A DNA stretch of 64,000 bases from Lutjanus erythropterus (Eukaryota > Chordata > Actinopteri > Lutjaniformes > Lutjanidae), in NCBI GenBank assembly GCA_020091685.1, contig CM034601.1, positions 11,828,472 through 11,892,471 on the forward strand, in the 5' to 3' direction. The notes under the pieces were generated by a model. That model worked only from the letters and a program-made list of their open reading frames with translations, made no database searches and was not told the DNA's origin. Of the stretch, positions 1 through 15,452 are shown one piece after another; position 1 is the stretch's first letter, and every line of letters starts with the position of its first letter. Both the position numbers and the translations under genes were made by a program.

Positions 1-258
1 CTTCCACCTTGTGATAATATTGTAGGGACAACTGGATGACTGTTGGTGCTTTCACGAAGTATAAAGGCAAATAATAGAACAGCTAGAACAGTGAGGTAAG
101 TTAAGAAAATTACATAACTTTAATGTAATGCATCCTTTAAAACCAGTAAAGACGACACTTATGGGATCTCCTTATACAACGAGATCCAAATTCTAAGACA
201 AAACCCAGTCTAATATCACAATATTGATGTAATGTTGTTGTATTGCCCGGCCCTAATG
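1..258. repeat. dispersed repeat, probable non-autonomous DNA transposon, truncated at the window edge
   Basis: This stretch matches 33478..33838 segment by segment: 'aatattgtaggga', 'ttggtgctttcac', 'aaaggcaaataat', 'acagctaga', 'cctttaaaaccag', then a close with 'ccctaatg'. The second copy opens with 'gggctgagaga', giving imperfect inverted ends of the 'agggctg...' type typical of fish hAT-like non-autonomous elements. This copy lacks its left end and an internal block of about 60 bases. The match is seen directly; the superfamily is inferred. Confidence 0.7.
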
Positions 259-4240
<3,982 letters not shown>

Positions 4241-4310
4241 TCTTTCTCTTAAAATGACAGGATGTTGAAGGATGGATTTCTGCTTATTCTATCCATATAC
4301 TGAGCGAGAG

Positions 4311-4312
<2 letters not shown>

Positions 4313-4349
<37 letters not shown>

Positions 4350-4358
4350 TGTGTGTGT
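4313..4358. repeat. (GT)n microsatellite
   Basis: About 46 bases of GT repeat with one 'ttt' interruption. It is complementary to the CA array 77 bases upstream. Confidence 0.97.
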
Positions 4359-5470
4359 TTCTAGCTTTAATGTTTGACTGTGTGAGTAGGTTGCAGTCTC
4401 TTCTTTCTTGCACACCTGTTAGCACGGCCCTGATGAGGATGTTTGATGTATGTGATGTGTGTCAAATGTGTTTTTTTTTTCATTTTCTTTTTTTCTTGGC
4501 GAGCTCATGCATCTTTACTGTGCGTGCGTGCGTGTGTGTGTGTGTGCACGTGCGTTTGATGTTGAGGTAAATTCTGGATACCCAACATCACACATTTGTA
4601 CACACACAAAAGCCAAGGTGCACACACACCCTGACATTTTCATTCTTTCAGCTCATTCATAATAGTTGCCCTATTTCCCCATCTCTGTCTCTGTCTCTCA
4701 TCTATCTTTCCCTCTCTCTGTCTCTCTGTTCTCTTTCTTCCTGTTGTCTTTCTCCCCCTCGTCTCTCAACCTCACTTTATAGATCTTTGTGATTCTTTTC
4801 TTTGCTGCTCTTTCTCTATATACCTGTCAAACTCTGTTGGCGTGAACCTCTCTTTTTTGCCTACCTTCTCTCTAGCGGCTCTGTCCAAAAATAGCTCTGC
4901 AAGGGTGTGTGTGTGTGTGTGTGTGTCTATGTGTGTGTGTGGGGGGGATTGGTTGGGGAGGAGACTGAAGGAAAGAGAGTGAAAATAGACTTGGAAGTGT
5001 GTGTGTGTGTGTATGTTGCAGTCTTCCCTGCATGCCTTCTAGCTGTTGCTGTCTTGCTGTTTTGTACACACAGCATTACCACTGGATAGGCAACTGGTGC
5101 TCAACACCAGACATACACTGATTGCTACCTTCATGGCGGATTCTGATCTTTTTAAAAAGTCTGACCTGTTGATCCTGATTTTCTTTCTTTCTAAGAACTA
5201 TAATCGACCCCACTGAAGTCCCACGCTTTTTGTTCTGTGCTCCAATGACAGTCGAGCTAGCTTTGTACCTTGGTCATATTGTTCCTGTCCTGTTTCCTGT
5301 AATTAGATATGCTGTGTGTTGGTGGTTTGTTTATGTTGACAAGAAAACCAGATGTTGAAGATGGTTAAAAGACGCTGCAGGGGCACCTGTAAAAGCTACC
5401 TGTATTCACACCTTAGGTAGTTGATGTTAGCAATACGCTAGCTAACTGTGTAGTTAATCTACATCAGTCA
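4359..5470. other. GT/CT-rich low-complexity region, no gene
   Basis: Short GT arrays (about 4523..4545, 4904..4938 and 4997..5012), a T-rich run near 4471, and a long pyrimidine-rich tract at 4680..4870. All overlapping reading frames are low-complexity translations. Confidence 0.6.
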
Positions 5471-5531
5471 TTAGCTAGCTAGTTAGCTAGTGTTTTGATG
5501 CCATAAGCTAGCTAGTTAGTTAGTTAGTTAA
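5471..5531. repeat. GCTA/GTTA short tandem repeat
   Basis: Two runs of 'gctagctagtta' type units, the second ending in GTTA repeated about four times, separated by about 20 unique bases. It is a small decayed tetranucleotide repeat. Confidence 0.8.
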
Positions 5532-6365
5532 CTTAAGATGACTCATTTACAGGAGAAAGAGAAAGTTGACTGAGGTACCCAGTTTGCTCAGAGCACAGAG
5601 GGCTTTGGAAAGCTCGATTCACAGCGTACACAAAGATTTTTGCAACTTTTCTTTAATGGAAAATTTTATTTTCTGTTAATGATAAAACATTTACTATTAA
5701 ATATGTAACTTTCACATTTTCTCCCAAAGTGTGCCAGGTTACTGAGAGGTCCTCTTTTACTCTTTTCTCTCTCCCTCTTGACTTTTTTACTATTTCCTTT
5801 TCCTTTTTTCTCCCCTCTTCTTTCCTCTTCACATTTTCTTGCCCTCTCTAATCATGTCCTCTCCTCTAATTCTCTGTCTCCTTTTTCCCTAAAAATGAAG
5901 GGAGGGTCTGTGGGATTACAGACCAGAGAAGAGTGAGCTGCCCCCTGTCTCGAGAGCACAATCTGAAAAATGGAGATAAAGATATTTATTCAGTGCTTTT
6001 TACTGGGCATTGACCACGCGTATTGTCAAAAAAATAGACCTGAAGCGTATATAAACACTTCAGGTCACATTTACGCCCGTGAGACACGAGACACGTAGAG
6101 CCGCAGCAGACATCTGCGTAGGTTAAAATGAGAGCGTTTATGTTGCACGAGACTTGTGAGTGAACACTGCATCCGACTCGCTTATTGTGGAGACGGGGAG
6201 GTCCGCTTCTCTTTATCCTGTCTGTCCTGAGTCTCTGTCCTCTTAACGGCAACGACTTGCTAGCATTATCGTGTGTGAATATGTCTGTGACAGGACTGTC
6301 TGTGTGTCATTGTTCGCATGATGCAAACCATTGTGTGGCGCATGCATGCATGTGATGGCGACTTA
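5532..6365. other. no gene seen
   Basis: A pyrimidine-rich patch at about 5750..5890, otherwise unremarkable sequence. The minus-strand frame at 5986..6252 has no recognisable domain. Confidence 0.5.
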
Positions 6366-6650
6366 ATATCCAGAAGGTCAAAGGTCAGCTTCACTGTAAC
6401 ATCATAATGTTGAGCTCTTTATTAGTCCTCCATCCTCTGTTAAAAAAAGTCTCTAAACATGTTTCACACTAGAAATTATTCATTGGAATCAGACAAATAG
6501 TGATCTTCCATTTAATTTTGCCAAAAAACACTTAATACCTTTTATTAAATTTCCTCAAAGTCTTCACTACATATATTATGAGTCTGGATGTAAACTGTAA
6601 CTGGTTGCTGTAGACATACAACTGTGAGACAGTAATTCTAGTTTACTAAC
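6366..6650. repeat. dispersed repeat, copy 1 (second copy at 44163..44380)
   Basis: From 6458 this matches 44167 onward almost block for block: 'catgttt', 'gaaatta', 'gaatcagaca', 'taataccttttattaaat', 'aaagtcttcactacat', 'atgagtctgga', 'tgtaaactgtaac', 'gacatacaac', 'ttaattct'. The 5' part (6374..6412, with 'ggtcaaaggtcag' then 'cactgtaacatcata') resembles the end of the tandem-unit repeat at 43640..44145. That suggests both copies come from one larger repeat family. Confidence 0.75.
6375..6387 (+). promoter_or_regulatory. perfect DR1 nuclear-receptor motif
   Basis: AGGTCA, one A, AGGTCA. This is the consensus direct repeat spaced by 1, known to bind RXR heterodimers such as PPAR/RXR, and HNF4. 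It sits inside the dispersed repeat at 6366..6650, so it may have arrived with a transposon. Use as an enhancer is unproven. Confidence 0.45.
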
Positions 6651-7796
6651 AGTTTCCTCACCGTCTGGACTCATTTTCTCACGCCATGCTGTTTCTGTTG
6701 TTGTCACATGTCGATGGTGCAACTGAACAACACACCTCACTCGTAGCAGGCGAGGCTTTTCATGAGACACATTCATGACATACTTTCGTGTCAGTTTGCA
6801 TTGAAGTGAAACTATTGACCAGTTTTGTAACCGCTATTGATGAAATATCTCTTTTCTGACACATCACTTTTGTTTTATTGCCCGGGCTCAACAGGAAGAG
6901 ATGATTAGGGAGGCAGTGTGAGGTTAAAGGTGAGAGCAAGACGGGGAGAGAACGAAGAAAGAAGTGAGAGCAGGTCTGCATTTCCCTGGTTTGGTCATTG
7001 CCAATGGCTTTTTAGACCTTTTTAAGGCTTTCTGTTCCCCAGGCAGGCTGCTCTTACTGTGTTCAATCAACACACACACTCACACACACACACAAAAACA
7101 AACATCAGGATCATAGAGAAAGAAAGACACACACACACACACACGGGTACGCAAATAAAAACACACATGCACTGATACGCTCACACACACACACACACAC
7201 AGCCTCAGAGAGATGGCTTGTTATGAAGCAATTTATATGCAAGGATTCTTTATCAAACTGACTGACCTCTGGCTCCTCAAGGAGCTCTGAGCACCGGCCA
7301 GTTTTCTTGTGCGCTGTGTGTGTTTGTGTGCTGCTTGGCAAACAGCATCACTTCCACACATTGTTATTGTTGATGCTTGTGCAATTTTTCTGTGTTTGTG
7401 TGTGTGTGTGTGTTTGTGTGCACCTTAATCATCAGCGCTATTAATATCGGTTTTGAATGCTTGTTGTGTTTTAAACATTAAAAAAAACAAACAGATGTAT
7501 TATCTTCATGTCTGTGTGTGTGCGCGTCCAGATGTTCCAGCATTCTCTTAATGTCCTGACAGCCAGACTGCCTGCTCGTCTCTGGAGAGTACTGTGTGTA
7601 TATGTGTCTGTGTGAGTGTGTATGTTGCCCGCTGGGCCTGTGCAGCTACAGTCTCTTAATAATAGATCACCATCATGGCAACTGTTGTAGTGTGCTGACC
7701 TTAAGTGCTGCAAAGTGCTGAAAAAAGACACTGAAGCACAACGCAACGTTTCTGCTGAGGTAAATGCACTGTCATCTACAGGGCTGACCGAGGGAG
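6651..7796. other. no gene; scattered CA/GT runs
   Basis: CA runs at about 7070..7092, 7127..7144 and 7181..7200 and a GT run at about 7394..7416. No conserved exon is recognised. Confidence 0.55.
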
Positions 7797-8041
7797 AGGA
7801 CAGATAGTTAGACAGAAAGACAGACAGACAATCAAGCAGAGGGGTGACATACTTGCAGACAGACAAACAGATGGCAGGCAAATGGGTAGACGCCGGGCAG
7901 AGAGGCAAAGAGTCAAGCAGTCAGACAGACAGAAAGACAGATGGCAAGCTTACAGGCAGACAGACGGATGGACAGTATGACAAATGGGACGCAGCCAGTC
8001 AGACGGATTTGGAAGCTTGAAGACAGAGAGACAGACAGACA
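7797..8041. repeat. decayed GACA/CAGA tetranucleotide array
   Basis: About 245 bases in which 'gaca', 'caga' and 'gaca-gaca' units recur in a common register with many substitutions, interrupted by short non-repeat words. This is an old minisatellite-like array rather than a clean microsatellite. The long minus-strand frame at 7471..7908 partly translates it and is not a gene. Confidence 0.8.
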
Positions 8042-9656
8042 AAATGTCCAGCAAACATCCCGCCTTTTTCATTTAGAATAGACCAGATTGTTAAATTGAA
8101 TAATCTTCGTCATGTTTGTACAAATATACGTCTGTTTCACGACGCTCCAGCACTGATCAATAAAACAGTCATGGTTGAATCTGCTGGTGTCGTGCTGAAA
8201 ACATCAGCTGATTAATAGATTAGTCCATCAACAGGCAATTAATTGAAATAATGTGAGCATTTGCTGCTGTTTGTTTTATGTCCTTGGGGATGAGGGTATC
8301 TTTTGGGTTTGTTTTACAGATCAGACAATGAATAAATCTATCTGAAAAACAAAATCTAAACAGGAAAGAGAGGAGAACATGGTGAAATCAGCTGAGGCGT
8401 TGTGGCTGCCGTGAACTTCCTGCTCTGCTTTACACACTGATATATCTGGTAGGGTTTTTCTGGGAAGCATTATCTGATGATCAGTAACTTTTTTATTTTT
8501 TTCAGCGGCAGCGGGGTTTGTTCGGAGCAAAGACTATGAGAACTGGCAGACCTTACCAAGAAAGTGACAAAATTAACAGAAACATTTGTAAAAAAAAAAA
8601 AAAAAAAAAGATGTTACAGTCCTAGTCGCACGGTTTGATTGACAGATATGATCTGATTGAAATGTAATACCTCTCAACACATTTATTCTTGCCTCAGGTA
8701 GACCGTATGCTGCTGTCAAGATGTTCTTAAACCAAACAGTGCTTTTTATGACACTTTATTTCCCATTTTCATCTGCGGCAGCATCTGCTCACTTGGTGAT
8801 GACACAGATGAAGTTTCACTGGCGGCTGCACTAATAAAACTGAAGTGATAAACCTGTTCCTTACTCCGCTGTGAAATGTTCATCATGATGCTCTGCAGAA
8901 TGCATACATGTGGTCTGAACATTTACCAACATCATCTTTGCAAGTATCAACTTTTTCCAACTGTGACATGCTTTAGAAATCAAATTATTAAAAATGCATA
9001 CATCACTAACAGCTTCCAGCCTCTGGAATTTCAGCATGTCTAAACCTACATCCCTCCTGTCTTTACTCTTATGAAATGACTTTCAAATACATTTGTCCTC
9101 TGGTCAGCAGTCAACATGGACAGACAATCATACTGTAAACAGCAGTCGGCTCCTCCATGAACATGAAGATAAAGCCACTCTTTAATCCCAGATGTTTAAA
9201 AATCAGTTCAACTCTGAGCTCTCATCTGGCTGGTCAGCATGTCCATAATTGTTGGGAATCGCTGCTGCAGAGGGGCTGAGAGGCAGGAGTAACAAAAAAT
9301 CTGCTTTTTCATCTCAAAAGTTCGAAACGTATGCTCTGAGCGCCCCTCCTGCCAGTAAAGTCGCGGGTATCAGAGCGACTCCAGTGTTTTTTTCCTCCAA
9401 AAGCTCTGCCACCGACCCTCTCCTGCAGAGCTCCCCAGCTCTGAGCAGCTCTGTGTCTCAGCTCCCCGGCATGAATGCATGAATGGCATGAATGAACACA
9501 ACTGAAGATGAAGTCATGCTGAAAGTTTTTTTTTATTAGAGTAATGTCTCCTCTTCTGTAGGTTTTTGTTAGGTTTGGTTTGTCTTGCTGCTGTATTCTG
9601 TACAATTTGAAGTCTATGAAGTGATTTCTGATTTATACCTGTTAAGAGTGTTACAG
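8042..9656. other. no gene seen
   Basis: A poly(A) run of 19 at 8591..8609. The segment 9245..9490 is richer in G+C and has overlapping frames on both strands (9249..9482 plus, 9309..9605 minus). Neither resembles a known domain, so neither is called. The rest is unremarkable. Confidence 0.5.
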
Positions 9657-9658
9657 CT

Positions 9659-9884
9659 TTAAAGCAGTGTTTTCCAACCCTGGTCCTCAAGGCACACTGC
9701 CCTGCATGTTTTAGATGTTTCCCTGCTCCAACACACCTGATTCAAATGATCAGTTCGTCATCAAGCCTCTGCAGAAGCCTGATCACAACCTGATGATTTG
9801 AATCAGGTGTGTTGGAGCAGGGAAACATCTAAAACATGCAGGGCAGTGTGCCTTGAGGACCAGGGTTGGGAAACACTGCTTTAA
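9659..9884. mobile_element. palindromic foldback/MITE flanked by TTAA
   Basis: Two arms of about 97 bases (9663..9755 and 9788..9880) are nearly perfect reverse complements around a ~35-base centre. The outer ends read AGCAGTG and CACTGCT, and each is bordered by TTAA (9659..9662 and 9881..9884), which fits a target-site duplication. TTAA duplications are typical of piggyBac and Kolobok DNA transposons; which one drove this element is not visible. No coding capacity. Confidence 0.92.
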
Positions 9885-9937
9885 AGTATTTATGTCAGCC
9901 CTTGTGTGTGTACACTTGGTGGAAGTCAGGGAAACAC

Positions 9938-9968
9938 CTGAACAGGTCACCAGTCCATCACATCAGGT
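9938..9968 (-). repeat. short fragment of the second SINE family
   Basis: 'aacaggtcaccagtccatc' matches the body of the SINE copy at 49901..50256 ('acaagtcaccagttcatcg'). Only about 30 bases remain. Confidence 0.4.
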
Positions 9969-12180
9969 TAGAGAATTGGACTGATTTTCAGGCAGAACTC
10001 CACTGAGAAGTAGTCAGGTCAGTGAACTGAACCCTGGACTTTCTTCAGATTTTCAATAGCTAAAATTAAGTGATTGTTTACTCTGCTGTAGTTTGGTTTA
10101 TTTGGATTCTCAGTGGCTGGTTATGAGCAAATCAAGGCTCATAAACACAAGTCAAGTGGAGTATTTTTAGCTTTTTTACCATCCAGTGTGATTAGAGGTT
10201 TTATCAGTTGACTGTATTATGTTATGTACCATTTAATCACATCACAGTTGACTTGCTGATCACTGAGGAAGATTTTCAGGTGCAGATTCCCTCAGCTTGA
10301 CTTGCATTGTTCTCACCTGCTCAAATGAACAAAACTAAAGGGAGGAAATGCTCCAGAGTGCGAGTAAACTGCTACAAACATGCTGCGAATGTGAGCACAA
10401 CCATGAAAAAGCCATGTATGAAGAATATACGATTAGAATTTGAGCAGTAACAGCTGTTCACACCTGATTTTTTCCAAACTGGGTTTCTGTGCTGAGGCTT
10501 ACCCGACTTTTAATAGCACAAGGTTGTGTTACAGATCCTGTGAGCTTCTAAAAGAGCTGACACGTTATTTTCTTTCCCACCTGCAGTTTGGTGTCCAGAC
10601 CCGGCTGTTTTCTCAGGCCTGATCTGTTGCACATTTCAGAGAACGGTCCCTTTTAAGCGCTCAGTCAGACATAGTGCTCTCGGTAGTGTCATAGTCAGCC
10701 AATTAATTAGCTCCCCGGGCGACTTGGCTTTCCCAGCATGCATTAGTCAACCTTCTCACTGTTTGTCTTATTGTAAATGTTTTGGGCTGACACTAAACTA
10801 TGCACAGAAAATGTGGCTTACACCAGCTGAGAGCAGTGTCTAAACCCAGTGGAGCCTGTGCAGTTTGAGTTAAAGATATTTATGTTATTTTGCTTTTATT
10901 ACCTTAACTTCAATATCAGAGGAATGTAAAGTTAAATGTGCAGGAATGGTGCATATGAATATTGATGGATTAAGTGCAATTGTAGTTACTTTGATTGATG
11001 TTTTGGGAGGATTTGGTTAGTTTCTATGTTTGAAATGATGATAGTATCATACACAGAAAAAATATGTTTTTATATGAGCTTCTGGCTCATGAGTGATGGC
11101 TACTGTGGGTACAAAGTGTGTGTGCTGGTGGTCTTTTCTGTTTAGCTTTGTACCACCTATCTGATCCCACATCTCCAATTTGTTGAGCGATTCAGATAGA
11201 CCTCGCCTTGTGTGACGGCTGTTTTCTGCTAAACTGAGAATCAGTTGACCAATCACAGCTCCTGAGTGGGGGTTAAGAATCGGGATGTTATCCTCTTATG
11301 TAGTTAGAGCTAAATAACAACATTTTTCACAAAATAATGACAGAAAATGGCCACAGGTGTAGATGAGATTGAAGTAGATATAGGCCACGGGTTGTTGTAA
11401 TATTTCATATTTCTGTAATTGTTGTCAAAAAGTGTAGTCTAAGTAAAACAAAACACCAAATCAGTCTAATTATCAGGATAGTCTCTGTTTAGGTTTAGAC
11501 ATAATATAACCAGGCTAAGGTTTGATTTGAGAGATATTTTCAGGCTTTATTGACACAGTTAATAAATGCAAATGACTAAAAGTGCATTTTTTTAAAGTTC
11601 GGGTTTGGGGGGACTTTTTTGGGCCTTTTATTTATGATAGGACAACATATTCTCATCACAGCTTGTCACATACAGACGATTTGTCACCGCCCCCTCGGCG
11701 CCTGATACAGGAGCAGAAGGCACCCCTTGGCTGCCGTAGCTGACTTGGCCAGATAGACATTTCTAACACATGATTAATGCTCTGAAAGCGTCGCAGTTTG
11801 GTTTGGTTTTGGTTTAGGCACCGCTACTTGGTCAGGTTTCGGATCAGACCGAGCTTGAGGTTATCATGACTATGTTACATTAGGTGTGTCATGTGATGTC
11901 ACTGAAGTGACTCAGAACATGAAAGTCATGTGAGGTACATGAGGCCCTTGTCATCGTCTGTTCCGCCTCCTCCACGTGTGGACTGTCTCCCTCTCTATAC
12001 TACGTCAGCTGCCTGGGGTGTCTTATACAGCCACAGATGGGGTTACATGGAAGTCACTTGAAAAGCTTGCGTCACTTTCAGCTGTGCAGCCGTACCAGTG
12101 CGTGCCTGTATGAGTCACTGAGGGGCGGTGACAGTTCGTCTGTATCTGATGAGTTGGGAAGGAGACCGGGCTAGGTGGGA
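9969..12180. other. no gene seen
   Basis: Mostly AT-rich unique-looking sequence. At 11618..11650 'ttgggccttttatttatgat' may be a fragment of the tail of the first SINE family; too short to call. No splice-site-bounded exon is recognised. Confidence 0.5.
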
Positions 12181-12300
12181 CAGCTGAGACAGAAGGGAGG
12201 AAGAAGGGATGATATGCAGCAAAGGTTAGAATCACTGCTGAGGGATCAGCTTCTGTACGTGGGGCTCACGCTTTACCAACTGAGCCACCAGGATGTCAGG
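12181..12300 (-). repeat. tRNA-derived SINE (family A), antisense copy
   Basis: Read on the minus strand from 12300, it opens 'tggtggctcagttggta', an A-box-like tRNA head, followed by 'ccacgtacagaagctga' and 'cctttgctgcatatcat'. The same order occurs in the plus-strand copy at 19850 and the minus-strand copy at 62888. The B box is decayed. Not a functional tRNA gene. Confidence 0.75.
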
Positions 12301-12359
12301 TTGAGCTTTGTGACGTGCTGCCCTTTCTCAAAAGGCTCTTTCCTTTCGCCAGACTTCCA

Positions 12360-12424
12360 CTGTAAATAAGAATTTGTTCTTAATGACTTACTGGTTAAAT
12401 AAAGGTAAAATATAATAAAATAAC
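12360..12424 (+). repeat. probable retroposon 3' tail
   Basis: 'aataagaatttgttctta' followed by 'ggttaaataaagg' and short 'taaaat' tail repeats resembles the shared 3' tail of common fish retroposons. Only the tail is visible. Family assignment is from general knowledge and uncertain. Confidence 0.45.
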
Positions 12425-14119
12425 CATCGCATGCTGAGGTGAATCCCACACACACAATTGTTATTGGTTGAGGCTATAACTTTGCTGTTCAAAGTTAACC
12501 AAAGTTGAACTCCACACAAAGCAAAGATGTGAATCAGTGCCGTGTGACTGTGCCAGTTTCAACCTCACAAGAAGTACAATCAGCCAGAGCAATTGAAAAC
12601 ACCTGTTTTGGCGTGCAGGGCCTTTAAAAGAAAACACTAATGAACTCTAGTCTAGACTAGATTACATTAACTAACTAATCAGGATAAATCTGGACTAAAG
12701 TAGACCCGACTGGACGCCGACACCGAGAAGAGAAGAGTTCTTGGCTGATGTTCAGTACTTAACCTACGGCAGAAGTGATCATTACCTTTGGATCAATCAC
12801 AACAAATCCTGCTGATAGAGTTATTAGCCATGCTGTTGGCCATTTCCTCTGTTATGTTTGTACATGTGAGTGTGTGTGTGTGTGTGCGTGTGTGTGTGTT
12901 TGCATTGTCTGGCTGCCATTCATTTCCTCTTGGCTAATGTGAGCTATGCATGAAAAGGAGGCCACCACCCAGACACACAGCTCTTTAATGTATCGTAGCT
13001 TGGCCACAGGGCAGCGGATCGCACGCCAACTGTTACAGTGTGCGTGTGTTTGTTTATGTGCTTTTATATATGCCAATGTATGTATGTACAAGTTGCATAT
13101 GCTTGCATGTTTGATTCTTCTATTTTTATACCCGCAATGCCAACTCCATGATGCTGGGCAGGGCGATGTGTCCCCATGGTGGCGTCTGCCTGACTGTGTG
13201 TTTACTTTTTATACATAATTGGGAACAAACCAACACAAGACATGTGAGAAACTTGCACTACAGGTTTCTGCTATTAAATGTGCATATTAACGAGGAAAAA
13301 CGGATTAGTTAAAACAGTTTCTCCCAGTAGCTTTAAGACACAGAGTTCATATTCACACCATTATCTTATTATTTAAATTAATGAGCTCATTAGCAAAGCT
13401 GGTTCTGTTTAATATAGCATGGTGATTACAGCAGGATGGAAAGAGCTCAGAGTTTAAGTTGGTTCATGTGTTAGTGTACTGTGCATATGTGTGCATGTTT
13501 TACAATATGTAGTTATTGTTATTTACTGTCATTTGTGTTTTGAAATGTAATTTAGTTGAGCAGAGCATCTCTGTATCTCTGTGTGCCTCCCGCTATGTTT
13601 TTCTGACTTGTTTGTCTTTCTTGGCATTCTATAGACTCACTGTCTGGATTTATTTCCAGACATCTCTCTGTCCTTCTCCATCTTTTGGGATATCTCTTGT
13701 TTTCCTATCCCTTTTTTTTTCCCTCCTCACTCCCGTATTGATCTCTGGATCTCCGATCCCACCTCCCTTCTCTCTGCTCCTTCTCAAACATTATTTTTTC
13801 CTCCTTTTTTTATATTTAGCCAGGGGACCTATTTTTTTATTTGTCAGAAATGTTCAGCCAAACCAAAACCACATTATTTCACAATATGGTTGTATTTCTT
13901 TCTGTTTGATAGTGTTCTCTTCCTTGTACAATGTGGTTTCATTGACTCTGACAGCTGGTTGCCTCCAGCTATTGTCATGCTTCAACTCTGACAGAGTGCA
14001 GGTTTAGACAGTGCTACTACAGTTTGGGATCAAAATGCAACAGAAACCAACAGTACAATGAGGGAGTAGCATACATACACACACTCTGATATACAACAAT
14101 ACACTGCAATGTGTGTGGT
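12425..14119. other. no gene seen
   Basis: A GT run at 12868..12900. The longest frame in the window (13516..14007, plus) spans a CT-rich stretch and yields a Leu/Ser/Phe-rich string with no domain; I do not call it a gene. Confidence 0.5.
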
Positions 14120-14366
14120 TATGATCATTTTCATTATTGATTAATCTGCCCATTACTTTTTCTATTAATTGATTAGTTGTTGGTCTATAAAATATTTGAA
14201 AATAGCAAAAAATGTCCTGTCATAATTTCTTGCTTACAAGAAAGCCCATAACTCAAATATATTCAATATATTCAGTTTACGGTCATGGGGGACTTTATAA
14301 TTGATATCAGACATTTTCCTCAAATAATTTTCTGCCAATCGATTCATTGCTTCAGTTCTAATTTTA
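14120..14366 (-). mobile_element. hAT-like non-autonomous element, 'ctgcaacgatta' family, reverse copy
   Basis: Starts 'gattaatctgcccattac', contains 'attaattgattagttgtt', 'aaaatatttgaaaatag' and 'ttcagtttacggtcat', and ends 'ccaatcgattcattgcttc'. Reverse-complemented, it aligns with 17083..17245 and 28735..28972 through the terminal 'gcaacgatta' and the central 'aaactgaatatattt' motif. Confidence 0.6.
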
Positions 14367-15298
14367 GTACCTTATAATAAAATGAAGGAACAACACAGTT
14401 TGATTCAATAAGAAATCATGATGGTAATATGACAAGTTAGGCTACCACAGGAAATTTTGGAAACGTGGCATGAGGATTTTCCTGTTTGTCTCTTAAGTGT
14501 CTTCAGTTTCCGTTGCCTGCAGGGAAGAAGTTTGTCTTACCTGTAGATGCAGAACTGCACACTGTGTCGTTCACGTGACAGCAGTCTGGCTCGTAAAACT
14601 CTTGTGGCTTTGGCAAACCTGCTCCTCTCTTGATGTAGGCATTTCAGGTTTTACTTTATGAATAAAAAGTGGTTCACAAAGTCCCAAACTGTCACAAAAC
14701 AAAGCAAACAATTCAATCTCATGGGATCATCTTGGATGGCACAATTAACGGTGTTTCCCCAATGGGACCCACCATCGCCCCGAAGGAAACAAAATATTTT
14801 ATTTATGTTATTTCATCCCAACAAGACTAATGTAATCCCTCTAAAACCAAAGATAGACACTGACCCCAAAACAGTCGAGCCAAAGCTAGCCAGCTAATGA
14901 GTTAGCTCCAAAGAGATGTCTCTTTCATATGGCATCAGTTGCTGTGACATTAGCAGTTAGCCTGCTAGATAACATTGATTGTGTGTTTCTTTAAGTCTGT
15001 GCTTCATATGGAACAGGTTCCATGGCCTTCCATAAAGTCAGACCTGTGCAGCTGTGTGACATCAGTGCTCATCCTCTTGTCTCTTTCAACATTAATGTAC
15101 CAAATAAAAGACTTACAACACATAGAAAGGCACAGTAAAGGCAAAGGCCAGCTTTACTGTGATCATACAATCTTACAGAGTACATTTTTGTATTTCAGGC
15201 CCAGGGCAGCCGATGTGCACAGCCCAGGGACCAACTCCAGGTGTGAAGCAGCACCTTAGTCAGGGATACTGAAGAATTGACCTAATAGTTCGTGTTTG
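14367..15298. other. no gene seen
   Basis: Unremarkable AT-rich sequence. Frames at 14658..14897 and 14975..15259 have no recognised domain. Confidence 0.5.
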
Positions 15299-15452
15299 TG
15301 GCGGGGGACTGGAGTATCCAGATGAAACCTATGCAAACACTGAGAGAACGTGCAAACTCCACACAGAAAGGCCGTGTCCAAACTGGGATTCTAACCCAAG
15401 ACATTTTTGCTGTTGGGCAGAAATTCTAACCACTGCCCCACCATGCTGCCCC
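15299..15452 (-). repeat. SINE family B, partial antisense copy
   Basis: Matches the head half of the fuller copy at 49901..50256: 'ggactggagtatcc', 'gagaacgtgcaaact', 'ccacacagaaagg', 'ctaaccactgccccacca'. On the minus strand the last block reads as the tRNA-like head 'ggtggggcagtggttag'. The 3' body is missing. Confidence 0.8.

Noticed and set aside
7471-7908. 145-codon minus-strand frame
   Set aside because: Translation of a decayed GACA array and GT runs.
13516-14007. 163-codon plus-strand frame
   Set aside because: Pyrimidine-rich DNA giving a Leu/Ser/Phe-rich string; no domain, no splice context, no similarity I recognise.
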